DNA of 18,837 nt, from the NCBI GenBank assembly GCA_040756715.1, contig JBFLYE010000207.1:12726-31562 (forward strand), written 5' to 3'. This DNA is from a bacterium (lineage in GTDB: Bacteria > UBA9089 > UBA9088). A model generated the notes under the pieces. The model saw only the letters and a list, made by a program, of their open reading frames with translations. It ran no database searches and was not told where the DNA came from. Shown here in pieces: positions 7,260 through 14,110 of this stretch. Made by a program: the position numbers and the translations under genes. Each line of letters starts with the position of its first letter. Position 1 is the first letter of the stretch.

Positions 7260-8257
7260 TATTTTTGGTAATCTGGCTGATAGACAATAATCTCAGAGCC
7301 AGTAAAATCAAATTTAAAGGGAACATATAGATAGCCTTTTAATGCCTCCCTTACCTTATTTTGATTCTCTTCCTCTACATAGAAGCACATAAATCCACCG
7401 CCACCTGCTCCTAATAATTTACCCCCTATTGCACCATTTCTAAGAGCAACCTCATATATATTGTCAATCTCGCTGGTGGCAATTTTGTTTGATAGCCTTC
7501 TTTTTAATTGCCAGGTTTCATTTAAAAGCTTGCCAAAATCAGAAAAATCATTCCTGCCTGAGGTAAGGATTTTATAAGCCTCATCTACCAACTCCTTCAT
7601 TTTAAATAAGTTTTCCTTATTTTTTTGTGTATTTTTTATCTGCTCTCCTGCTATCTCTGAGGCATGTCTAGAAAGCCCTGTATAAAAAAGCATAAATTTA
7701 TTTTCAAAGCTTTTTAAATGCTTTTCTTTCATAATAATAGGATTCACAATAATCTCTCCATTTTGCAAAAACTCAATGGTATTTAACCCTCCACAGGCAG
7801 CCCATACCTGATCTTGAGAACCTACATTTTCTTTTATAAGCTTTTGCTCAATATAGATTGCCTGCTTAAAAAGCTCTTCTTTAGAAATAACCTTTCCATT
7901 AAGGGCATATAGGGTTTTTAAAAGCCCAACCGTAAAGGATGAGCTTGAGCCCATTCCAGAAAGGGCAGGAATATCTCCCTCATGATGAATCTCCACTCCC
8001 TCTGTAATTCCTAAATATTTTAATGTCTCCCTTACTGAAGGGTGTTGAATCTCATCTATACTATTTATCAACTCTATCTTTGAATATACTATTCTATGTT
8101 TATGGTAAAAAAATGGTGGAAGCTTTCTACCGGTAATATAGCAATATTTGTCAATCGCTGCCCCTAATACCTTTCCTCCATTTTCCAGATAAAAGGAGGG
8201 ATAATCTGTCCCCCCTCCAAAAAATGAAATCCTATGGGGTGTTTTTGAAATAACCAT
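7259..8257 (-). CDS. hddA: D-glycero-alpha-D-manno-heptose 7-phosphate kinase
   Basis: A 332-residue GHMP kinase. The N-terminus KTPHRISFFGGGTDYPSF (5-22) is typical of heptose-phosphate kinases of the HddA type. The ATP loop is GDIPALSGMGSSSSFTVG (94-111), and the third GHMP motif is LLGAGGGGFM (281-290). It should phosphorylate C1 of D-glycero-D-manno-heptose 7-phosphate in the GDP-heptose route. Its gene overlaps hddC by 26 nt and its stop overlaps the next start, so it sits in the middle of a coupled operon. L-fucokinase-like GHMP enzymes share the fold, but the neighbours gmhA and hddC make the heptose assignment strong. Confidence 0.88.
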   Translation of the reverse strand: MVISKTPHRISFFGGGTDYPSFYLENGGKVLGAAIDKYCYITGRKLPPFFYHKHRIVYSKIELINSIDEIQHPSVRETLKYLGITEGVEIHHEGDIPALSGMGSSSSFTVGLLKTLYALNGKVISKEELFKQAIYIEQKLIKENVGSQDQVWAACGGLNTIEFLQNGEIIVNPIIMKEKHLKSFENKFMLFYTGLSRHASEIAGEQIKNTQKNKENLFKMKELVDEAYKILTSGRNDFSDFGKLLNETWQLKRRLSNKIATSEIDNIYEVALRNGAIGGKLLGAGGGGFMCFYVEEENQNKVREALKGYLYVPFKFDFTGSEIIVYQPDYQK

Positions 8258-8945
8258 TTAGTTCTTGCCCTGCCTTTTTGTAATCTTCAGGAATTCCTAT
8301 ATCAATAAAATAATCATTGCTAATAAAGGCAAAGGGATTAATTTTGTCAATATTTTTCTCTAAAAAATTTTCAAAGGAAAAGGCTTTTTCGGGAGGAAAA
8401 AAGTCCATAACTGCCCTTTTCATAATGTATATTCCACCATTTATATAACCTTTCTCCTTAAAAGATTTCTCCTCAAAACCAATTATTTTATTCCCCTTTA
8501 ATATTATAGAACCATATCTTTCAAAATTATACATTAGCTTTATAGCGATTGTCAATAGAGAATGCTCGCTACAATGAAAATTTCTCAATTCCTCTAAATT
8601 AAGAGGAAAAAATGTATCGCCATTTAAGACAAAAATATCATCTTTCTCTGTTCTTTTTAAAGCCTCATTAATCGCCCCACCTGTTCCCAGGGCTTCTTCT
8701 TCTACAACATATTCTATTGCTAATCCTCTGTATTCTAAACCAAAATAGTCTATAATGGCTTGATGTTTATATCCTACTGAAAGCAAAACCCTATTTATAT
8801 TTTGAATTTTTAGATAATTCATTAAATAGGAAAGAAATGGCTTTCCATTTATATCTACCATAGGTTTTGGGATATCCTTTGTAATACTTTGAAGCCTTGT
8901 GCCTTTTCCGCCTGCTAATACTATTACTTCCCCTAAATTAGCCAC
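8232..8945 (-). CDS. hddC: Heptose 1-phosphate guanylyltransferase
   Basis: A nucleotidyltransferase of 237 residues from the chosen start. VIVLAGGKGTRLQSITKDIP at about 7-26 is the NTP-binding signature, followed by KPMVDINGKPFL. It should join D-glycero-alpha-D-manno-heptose 1-phosphate and GTP to give the GDP-sugar; use of GTP is inferred from the family and neighbours. I chose GTG 8945 because AAGGA lies 5 nt upstream and it leaves the expected short N-terminus. A TTG at 8984 would add 13 residues unlike the family. The chosen start overlaps the end of gmhA by 8 nt. Sugar-1-phosphate uridylyl- or thymidylyltransferases have a similar signature, so specificity is the weaker part of this call. 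Confidence 0.85.
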   Translation of the reverse strand: MANLGEVIVLAGGKGTRLQSITKDIPKPMVDINGKPFLSYLMNYLKIQNINRVLLSVGYKHQAIIDYFGLEYRGLAIEYVVEEEALGTGGAINEALKRTEKDDIFVLNGDTFFPLNLEELRNFHCSEHSLLTIAIKLMYNFERYGSIILKGNKIIGFEEKSFKEKGYINGGIYIMKRAVMDFFPPEKAFSFENFLEKNIDKINPFAFISNDYFIDIGIPEDYKKAGQELNGYFKNTP

Positions 8946-9501
8946 ATATTTCCTTCTCAATAATTTCGCAAATGATATGTTCAATTAAAAGGTGCATCTC
9001 CTGGATGCGTGGAGTGTTATTTGATGGGGTTTTAATTACAATATCAGAAAATTCTTCAATCCTTCCTTGCTTTTCACCGGTAAGGAGGATGGTTTTAATA
9101 TTAAGATTTTTTGCCCTTTTAAATGCTTGTAAAACATTTTCTGAATTTCCACTTGTAGATATGCCCAAAAGAACATCACCCTCTTTTCCCAAACCTTTTA
9201 CTTGCCGGCTAAAAACATCATTATAAGAATAATCATTAGAAATGGATGTTAAAACAGAGGTATCTGTGGTTAAGGCAATGGCAGAGATAGGATTTCTATC
9301 TTTATAAAATCTGCATAAGAATTCACCTGCGATATGTTGAGCATCTGCCGCACTTCCACCGTTTCCACAAAGCATTAGCTTATTTCCTTTTTTAATAGCA
9401 TTAGCAATTACATCAATTGTTTCTAAGATAGCCCTTAGGTAATTCTCATTGTTCAATCTATTTAAATTCTCTATTGTTTCCTTAATCCTCTCTTTTATCA
9501 T
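8938..9501 (-). CDS. gmhA: Sedoheptulose 7-phosphate isomerase
   Basis: A 187-residue SIS-domain protein of normal GmhA length. CGNGGSAADAQHIAGEF (45-61) and GISTSGNSENV (113-123) are the substrate-binding loops, E60 is the likely catalytic acid/base, and QEMHLLIEHIICE (167-179) supplies the C-terminal histidines. It converts sedoheptulose 7-phosphate into D-glycero-D-manno-heptose 7-phosphate, the entry step for both ADP- and GDP-heptose routes. It is the first gene of the minus-strand operon. There is no ribosome binding site close to the ATG, but TATAAT lies 6 nt before it, so the mRNA may be leaderless. No gmhB phosphatase gene is present nearby. Confidence 0.92.
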   Translation of the reverse strand: MIKERIKETIENLNRLNNENYLRAILETIDVIANAIKKGNKLMLCGNGGSAADAQHIAGEFLCRFYKDRNPISAIALTTDTSVLTSISNDYSYNDVFSRQVKGLGKEGDVLLGISTSGNSENVLQAFKRAKNLNIKTILLTGEKQGRIEEFSDIVIKTPSNNTPRIQEMHLLIEHIICEIIEKEICG

Positions 9502-9507
9502 TTATTT

Positions 9508-9537
9508 ATTATAAAATATCCTCAATATATGTTGCAA
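9508..9537 (-). promoter_or_regulatory. Candidate promoter of the heptose operon
   Basis: On the minus strand a TATAAT (9508-9513) lies 18 bp after TTGCAA (9532-9537), which matches the sigma-70 -35 consensus at four of six bases. The ATG of gmhA follows after 6 nt, so transcription would start at or next to it. The region is very AT-rich, so a chance TATAAT is possible. Confidence 0.4.
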
Positions 9538-9544
9538 TGAAAAA

Positions 9545-9675
9545 TTCTTATTGTGCTCTTGTCTTGTAATTTTGGCAATTTGACCATATGTAAAACCATC
9601 GTTTAAGAAGAAGTATTGCTTTTATACGATCTGGTATTTGCCTTTCTTTAAGTTCCTTATGTTTTTCTATTAGAT
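9545..9675 (-). pseudogene. IS630-type transposase N-terminal remnant
   Basis: In the gap between gmhA and corA the minus strand reads LIEKHKELKERQIPDRIKAI followed by LLL. After a one-base shift near 9603 it continues NDGFTYGQIAKI. This matches the start of IS630-family transposases, where a helix ending in RIKAILLL precedes a helix-turn-helix. No catalytic DDE part, start codon or clear terminal inverted repeats are visible. It is a short, frameshifted relic. The rest of the 236-bp gap shows only the promoter candidate near gmhA and no convincing terminator. Confidence 0.55.
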
Positions 9676-9737
9676 TTTTCCCCCTTTTTCCTTTGTTGAC
9701 TTAGTATAGCCCTGTTCATATTACAGCTTAATATTCT

Positions 9738-10682
9738 TCATAGCAGGCGCTTTTTCCTAAAATAGATAAATACGGCCAGGGTAGAGGCTATGGCAATCCC
9801 AAAGACAAATGCTACTCCCTTTATCCCCCATTTAAACTCAGGAAGGGCTATATTCATTCCATAGTAGCTTGTAATCATTAAAAATGGCATAGCCAATGTA
9901 GCGATTACAGTAAGAACCTTTAGGACTTCAGAAAGATGGGATTCTAAGTTTGAAGAGCATACCTCAAGGATATGGGTTAGAATATCCCTATAGGTGTTAA
10001 GGGTTGTATTTACTTGGATAATATGGTCAGCTATATCCTTAAAATAGGGGATAGTTTCTTCCTTTATGATGGGAAATGGTTTTCTAATAATGGTGTTGAT
10101 CACTGACTGCTGGGGAAGGATTATTCTTCTAAGCGACAAAATCTTCTTTTTGATATCAAAGAGACGGCTTATCGCATTCCGGGAGGGATTAAGCATAGCC
10201 TCTTCCTCTGCCCTGTCAATTTCAGCATCAATCCTTTCAGTAATGAGAAGGAAGCTATCTACTATTTTATCAAGAATAGAATGGAGAAGGAAGCAGGAAT
10301 TATTCTTAAGAAGCTCTTCCTTCTTCTTTATTGTGCCTATAAGCTCAGATAAAGCAGGGATTGGCCTTTCGTGAACTGAGACTACATAGTTTTTTCCCAC
10401 AAATATGCTTATCCCTTCAATTTCAGAATTCACCAATGCATGGACAACGATAAAGAGATAATCCTCAAACTCATCAATCTTTGACTGATTTTGGGGGAAG
10501 ATACAATCCTCAATGGATAGCTCATGGAATTTAAAGACATCCTCTAATATATCAATATCTGTCTCATTTGGGTCTTCTATATCTATCCATAAAAGCTCAG
10601 CCTTGGAAAGATTAAGCCCTATCTCTTCCCTTTTTATATCAGAGGCTATTTTTTCATCTATATAAGCAAATGATTTCAGCAT
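9738..10682 (-). CDS. corA: CorA-family Mg2+/divalent cation channel
   Basis: A 314-residue CorA protein of typical length. A large cytoplasmic N-terminal part, helical from about 110 to 250, precedes two C-terminal membrane helices at about 252-273 and 287-307. Between them sits YYGMNIALPE, with the GMN selectivity motif at 275-277 and the loop that is often MPEL. The C-terminus is basic (RKKRLL), as expected for the cytoplasmic end. It forms a pentameric channel for Mg2+, or for Co2+/Ni2+ in some members. It follows serS after 49 bp on the same strand. The ribosome binding site is weak. It is a housekeeping gene with no evident link to the sugar operon. Confidence 0.93.
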   Translation of the reverse strand: MLKSFAYIDEKIASDIKREEIGLNLSKAELLWIDIEDPNETDIDILEDVFKFHELSIEDCIFPQNQSKIDEFEDYLFIVVHALVNSEIEGISIFVGKNYVVSVHERPIPALSELIGTIKKKEELLKNNSCFLLHSILDKIVDSFLLITERIDAEIDRAEEEAMLNPSRNAISRLFDIKKKILSLRRIILPQQSVINTIIRKPFPIIKEETIPYFKDIADHIIQVNTTLNTYRDILTHILEVCSSNLESHLSEVLKVLTVIATLAMPFLMITSYYGMNIALPEFKWGIKGVAFVFGIAIASTLAVFIYFRKKRLL

Positions 10683-10731
10683 AATGATAGAGCACCAGAG
10701 CAGCCTACTAGCATCCTTCTAGCACCAGTTT

Positions 10732-12000
10732 TCATATCTTTTCTTCCCCGATGTATTTTCTTAAAACCTCTGGAATAATTACCCTTCCATCTTCGGTTTG
10801 ATAATTTTCCAAAACTGCCGCAAATGTTCTTCCTACCGCCAAACCTGAACCATTCAATGTATGAACATATCTAGCCTTTGACTCCCGACTTTCGACTCCC
10901 GACTCCCGACTTCTATACTTTATATTGCATCTTCTTGCCTGGAAATCGGTAAAATTAGAGCAAGAGGATATTTCTACATATTTTCCCATTCCAGGCATCC
11001 ATACCTCAATATCATATGTCTTTGAGGCTGAAAATCCAAGGTCTCCTGTGCATAAGCTAACAACCCTGTATGGCAATTCCAATCTTTCCAATACTTTACA
11101 AGCATCGGACAATAGAATTTCAAGCTCTGAATATGAATCCTCTGGTTTGCTTATTCTAACAAGCTCAATCTTATCAAACTGATGCTGCCTTATTAAGCCC
11201 CTTGTCTCCTTTCCATAGCTTCCCGCCTCTTTTCTAAAACAGGGTGTATAGGCGGTATAAAGCAGAGGAAGGTCATCTTCCTTCAAGATTTCATCAGAAT
11301 GGAGATTGGTAAGGGGAACCTCAGCAGTTGGGATAAGCCATAAATCGCAATTGGTGCATTTAAATAGATCATCAGAAAATTTTGGAAGCTGTCCTGTTCC
11401 TCTCATTGTTTTTGAAGAAACCAGGAATGGTGGCGAAATCTCGTTATAACCATTTTCTTTTGTATGAAGGTTTAGCATAAAGTTTATCAAAGCCCTTTCC
11501 AGTAAAGCTCCCTTTCCTATATAAAGGGAAAACTTTGAGCCAGATAATTTTGTTGCCCTTTTTGCATCCAATATTCCCAAAGCTTCTCCCATTTCCCAAT
11601 GTGGCTTTGGAGCAAAGGAGAATTCCCTTATTTTCCCCCATCTTCTTATCTCTTTGTTATCATCTGGGCCTTTTCCAATAGGAACCGAGGAATGGGGAAT
11701 GTTTGGAATAAAATATAAGAGCTTATCCAGCCCCTCTTCTATTTCTCTTATTTTTCCCTCAAGCCCTTTTATTTTAGAAGATAAAGCCTTTGTTTCTTCA
11801 ATCAGGTTTTTTTCTCCCCTGTTTATCCTCTTTTGAATTAGATTTCTCTTTTCTCTTGCCTTATCAATTTCTTGGATAAGCATCCTTCTCTCTTTTTCCT
11901 TTTCTTCAAAGGAAGAAAGGAAATCAAAGGAATACCCCCTCTTGTTTAATGCCTCCCTTACCGTCTCAATATTTTCCCTGATAAACTTTATATCTAGCAT
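10732..12000 (-). CDS. serS: Seryl-tRNA synthetase with repeat-encoded insertion
   Basis: A 422-residue class II synthetase that charges tRNA-Ser. The N-terminal coiled-coil arm covers about 30-100. TAEVPLTN (225-232) contributes to serine and ATP binding. Motif 2 begins FRKEAGSYG (255-263), and motif 3 is NGSGLAVGRTFAAVLENY (383-400). C215 and C218 form a CxxC just before the TAEVPLTN strand; I cannot say whether it binds metal. Unusually, residues 364-376 (SRESGVESRESKA) replace the short loop before YVHTLNGSG and are encoded by a 7-bp tandem repeat. All catalytic motifs are intact, so the enzyme should work. The ATG follows the HEPN gene with a 7-nt overlap. Confidence 0.95.
   Translation of the reverse strand: MLDIKFIRENIETVREALNKRGYSFDFLSSFEEKEKERRMLIQEIDKAREKRNLIQKRINRGEKNLIEETKALSSKIKGLEGKIREIEEGLDKLLYFIPNIPHSSVPIGKGPDDNKEIRRWGKIREFSFAPKPHWEMGEALGILDAKRATKLSGSKFSLYIGKGALLERALINFMLNLHTKENGYNEISPPFLVSSKTMRGTGQLPKFSDDLFKCTNCDLWLIPTAEVPLTNLHSDEILKEDDLPLLYTAYTPCFRKEAGSYGKETRGLIRQHQFDKIELVRISKPEDSYSELEILLSDACKVLERLELPYRVVSLCTGDLGFSASKTYDIEVWMPGMGKYVEISSCSNFTDFQARRCNIKYRSRESGVESRESKARYVHTLNGSGLAVGRTFAAVLENYQTEDGRVIIPEVLRKYIGEEKI
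10880..10913 (+). repeat. 7-bp tandem repeat inside serS (GACTCCC)
   Basis: Read on the plus strand: GACTCCC, GACTTTC, GACTCCC, GACTCCC, GACTTC, that is 4.9 units of 7 bp. In the serS frame it encodes the RESGVESRES stretch. Three units equal 21 bp, or seven codons, so units can be gained or lost in threes without breaking the frame. Confidence 0.85.
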
Positions 12001-12383
12001 AGCTTAGTGAACACCCCTTTTGCCTCTTTGATAAACTCTTTAGCATAAGCAAGTTGGGTTTGGGCATCTTCTTTGGTTATCTTTACAAAATCTCCATAAT
12101 CAGCATCTTCGCGGATATCTTTGGCTTTTGCTAATAATTTGCCAATCTCTTTTGAAAAAAATCCTGGTTTAACAATATGCTGGTTAAATAGAGCAATTAC
12201 CCCTGAATGTTTGCTTGAATCAAGCTCTTTTAGGGCAAGAAGAGCCCTGGCTGCTGTAAACATTGCATAGTAAGTTCTGTTGACTGAGAGTCCATAGTGA
12301 TTTTTGGCTAGACTATCCTCTGCCTCTACCAATCTTTCTTTTGCTTTCTCAATTCTATATTTGGCTAAATTTATTCGGCTCAC
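11994..12383 (-). CDS. HEPN-domain protein
   Basis: A 129-residue, all-helical HEPN protein. The core reads LSVNRTYYAMFTAARALL (32-49), matching the family signature R-x-YYAMFHA-x-A, except that the usual His is Thr43. HEPN proteins of this kind pair with minimal nucleotidyltransferases; in some pairs the HEPN partner is an RNase toxin and the nucleotidyltransferase silences it. Loss of the motif His may mean weak or absent RNase activity. The GTG start at 12383 overlaps the stop of the upstream nucleotidyltransferase gene as GTGA, so the two are translationally coupled. Confidence 0.8.
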   Translation of the reverse strand: MSRINLAKYRIEKAKERLVEAEDSLAKNHYGLSVNRTYYAMFTAARALLALKELDSSKHSGVIALFNQHIVKPGFFSKEIGKLLAKAKDIREDADYGDFVKITKEDAQTQLAYAKEFIKEAKGVFTKLC

Positions 12384-12709
12384 AAGACCACCCCTTCTTT
12401 TTCTACTTTCTCAAGAAAGAACGAACCCAATCCCTTATTCTTTTTATATTCAGATAGGCTGTAGACGACAGTGGCTAATGGACTATTGGTTTCAAACAAA
12501 TAATCTGCTGCTATATCACTTATTTCATCCCTTATGCCCTTTCTTTTCTTAACCAGGATAAATATATCTATATCTGATTCTTTAGTAAAATCACCCCTTG
12601 TTTTTGAACCAAAAAGCCTAATGGAAAGAATTTTATTCCCCAATCTTTCCCTTATCTCTTTTACGAAAGAGGTTACCACTCTCTTCTCTTTCTTATTTAA
12701 ATAGACCAT
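12380..12709 (-). CDS. Minimal nucleotidyltransferase (MNT), HEPN partner
   Basis: A 109-residue minimal nucleotidyltransferase. FGSKTRGDFTKESDIDIFIL (33-52) is the complete GSxxRG...SDID signature, with D46 and D48 as metal ligands. It should transfer a nucleotide, typically AMP, to its HEPN partner encoded next, as in MntA/HepT (type VII) toxin-antitoxin modules. It begins 7 nt after aroE, and the AAGG of its likely ribosome binding site lies at the aroE stop, so the pair appears to have slipped into a housekeeping gene row. Which partner would be toxic cannot be decided from sequence. Confidence 0.82.
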   Translation of the reverse strand: MVYLNKKEKRVVTSFVKEIRERLGNKILSIRLFGSKTRGDFTKESDIDIFILVKKRKGIRDEISDIAADYLFETNSPLATVVYSLSEYKKNKGLGSFFLEKVEKEGVVL

Positions 12710-12716
12710 CTTTATA

Positions 12717-13607
12717 TTACCTTAATTTTTCCAAAACAGCCCTTCTCATTACATCAATTGGTGGATAAACCCCTGTCCATATTTCAAATGCTCTTGCCCC
12801 CTGATGGATAAGCATTTCAATGCCATTTATAATCTTTGCCCCCCTCTTTTCTCCTTCAATTAAAAGCCTTGTTTTTGGTGGATTATAGATAATGTCATAG
12901 ACAATTTGTTCTTTCTGAATAAGTGATAGCTCAATGGGAATAGGGTCATTTTCCTTCATTCCCAAAGGGCTTGCATTTATAATGAGGTCATAGGGTTCTA
13001 CTTTGCCATCAAAGCTCTTTACAAAGCAGTTAAAATTGTCCTTTAGTAAGCGATAAAGCCCGTCTTCCCTCTCTTTTGAAACATCAGAGATACAAAGCCG
13101 GGCTATACCCTCATATGCCAATGATACACCAATTGCCCTGCCTGCCCCACCACATCCTATAAGCAAGGCATTTTTTCCCTTTAAACTAAAATCCTTAATT
13201 GATGCAATAAACCCCTCTCCATCTGTATTATAGCCAAAGATTCCATTTTCCCGCATTCCGCATTCCGCATTTCGCATTCCGAATTTAATAGTATTTACCG
13301 CACCAATCATTTTTGCCTTTTCATCTATCCCTGTAAGATGGCTCATTGCTTCAATCTTATGAGGAATTGTTACATTAACGCCAACAATACCCAAGGCAGA
13401 AAGACCATATATTGCCTCCTTAAGCCTTTCTGGTTCTACATTAAAGGGAAGATATACCCAATTCATATTAAGCTGTGAAAAGCAAGCATTGTGCATTATG
13501 GGAGAAAATGTATGTTTAACAGGCCATCCCATAACCCCAACAATCTTTGTTTTCCCTGTAATTTGCATAAGAAAATTATCCCATAAAATCAAGATAATTT
13601 CAAGCAT
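12717..13607 (-). CDS. aroE: Shikimate dehydrogenase with repeat-encoded insertion
   Basis: This enzyme reduces 3-dehydroshikimate with NADPH in aromatic amino acid synthesis. NVTIPHK (78-84) carries the catalytic Lys84, NTDGEGF (127-133) the substrate Asp, and LLIGCGGAGRAIG (148-160) the NADPH loop. Residues around 109-119 (FGMRNAECGMR) are an extra piece between the usual GAVNTI and GYNTDG, encoded by a 7-bp repeat. I kept ATG 13607 because AGGA lies 7 nt upstream. The second ATG at 13568 gives MQITGKTKIVGVMG, which looks more like the family start, so the first 13 residues are uncertain. The gene is divergent from flgD and shares its short upstream region. Confidence 0.93.
   Translation of the reverse strand: MLEIILILWDNFLMQITGKTKIVGVMGWPVKHTFSPIMHNACFSQLNMNWVYLPFNVEPERLKEAIYGLSALGIVGVNVTIPHKIEAMSHLTGIDEKAKMIGAVNTIKFGMRNAECGMRENGIFGYNTDGEGFIASIKDFSLKGKNALLIGCGGAGRAIGVSLAYEGIARLCISDVSKEREDGLYRLLKDNFNCFVKSFDGKVEPYDLIINASPLGMKENDPIPIELSLIQKEQIVYDIIYNPPKTRLLIEGEKRGAKIINGIEMLIHQGARAFEIWTGVYPPIDVMRRAVLEKLR
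13251..13285 (+). repeat. 7-bp tandem repeat inside aroE (CCGCATT)
   Basis: Read on the plus strand: CCGCATT three times, then TCGCATT and CCGAATT, five units of 7 bp. In the aroE frame it encodes FGMRNAECGMR. It lies in a surface-type loop between conserved motifs, where an insertion is likely to be tolerated. Confidence 0.88.
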
Positions 13608-13617
13608 AAAAAAATCC

Positions 13618-13645
13618 TAAAGTTTTTTTAAAAAAATGCCGATAT
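13618..13645 (+). promoter_or_regulatory. Sigma-28 (FliA/SigD-type) promoter of flgD-flgE
   Basis: TAAAG starts at 13618, so the -35 element TAAA is at 13618-13621. After 16 bp comes GCCGATAT at 13638-13645. This matches the Bacillus SigD consensus TAAA-N14-16-GCCGATAT and the FliA consensus apart from one base. The flgD ATG at 13665 is 20 bp further on, leaving a short leader of roughly 12 nt. Confidence 0.75.
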
Positions 13646-13664
13646 AAATATAAAGTAAAGTAAT

Positions 13665-14069
13665 ATGAACACAGTTTCTGGCATCAGTTCAGCAGGAAGT
13701 TTGGCAATCCATAAGATGGGGCTGGGAAGGGATGATTTTCTAAAGCTTCTTACCGTTGAAATGAAAAATCAAAATCCACTTGAGCCTTTGGACAATAAGG
13801 AATTTATTGCCCAACTGGCAACATTTTCTACTTTAGAGCAAATGATGAACCTCAACGAGAGCTTTGTTTCCTTTATGAATATAAATTCAAAGGCAGATGT
13901 CCTTTCTGTTTTGGGAAAACAGGTAAGTGTTCAAATATCTGACAGCCAAACCATCACCGGAAGGGTAATTGAAATAAATTATAAAAATGATCAACCTTAT
14001 CTTAAATTATCTTATTCGGGAGGAATATTAGAGACAGAATTTAATAATATCGTTTCTGTAGAAAATTAA
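13665..14069 (+). CDS. flgD: Flagellar hook-capping protein FlgD (short form)
   Basis: A 134-residue FlgD. The conserved N-terminal part is complete: LGRDDFLKLLTVEMKNQNPL (20-39), then EPLDNKEFIAQLATFSTLEQ (40-59). The C-terminal part is a small beta-rich domain (about 80-134) with VLGKQVSVQ and VIEINY. It is much shorter than E. coli FlgD (about 230 residues) and close to the short Bacillus form, lacking the second Ig-like domain. FlgD caps the growing hook and guides FlgE assembly outside the cell, using an N-terminal export signal and no cleaved signal peptide. It is transcribed from the sigma-28-type promoter just upstream and is followed by flgE. Confidence 0.93.
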   Translation: MNTVSGISSAGSLAIHKMGLGRDDFLKLLTVEMKNQNPLEPLDNKEFIAQLATFSTLEQMMNLNESFVSFMNINSKADVLSVLGKQVSVQISDSQTITGRVIEINYKNDQPYLKLSYSGGILETEFNNIVSVEN

Positions 14070-14070
14070 A

Positions 14071-14091
14071 TGAAATTTAAAATTTGCAATT
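14071..14091 (+). repeat. AT-rich 7-bp repeat between flgD and flgE
   Basis: TGAAATT, TAAAATT, TGCAATT: three diverged 7-bp units directly after the flgD stop, before the flgE ribosome binding site GGGAGG. Alone it would be unremarkable in AT-rich DNA. I list it because the same periodicity recurs twice after flgE. Confidence 0.45.
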
Positions 14092-14110
14092 TTAAGGGAG
14101 GCAAAAAAAG

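Noticed and set aside
9709-9737. Hairpin (ATATT...AATAT) after corA as a terminator
   Set aside because: The stem is only about 5 A/T pairs and no T-run follows.
10880-10913. CRISPR-like or transcription-factor array
   Set aside because: Units are 7 bp without spacers and lie inside a coding frame, so it is a simple tandem repeat.
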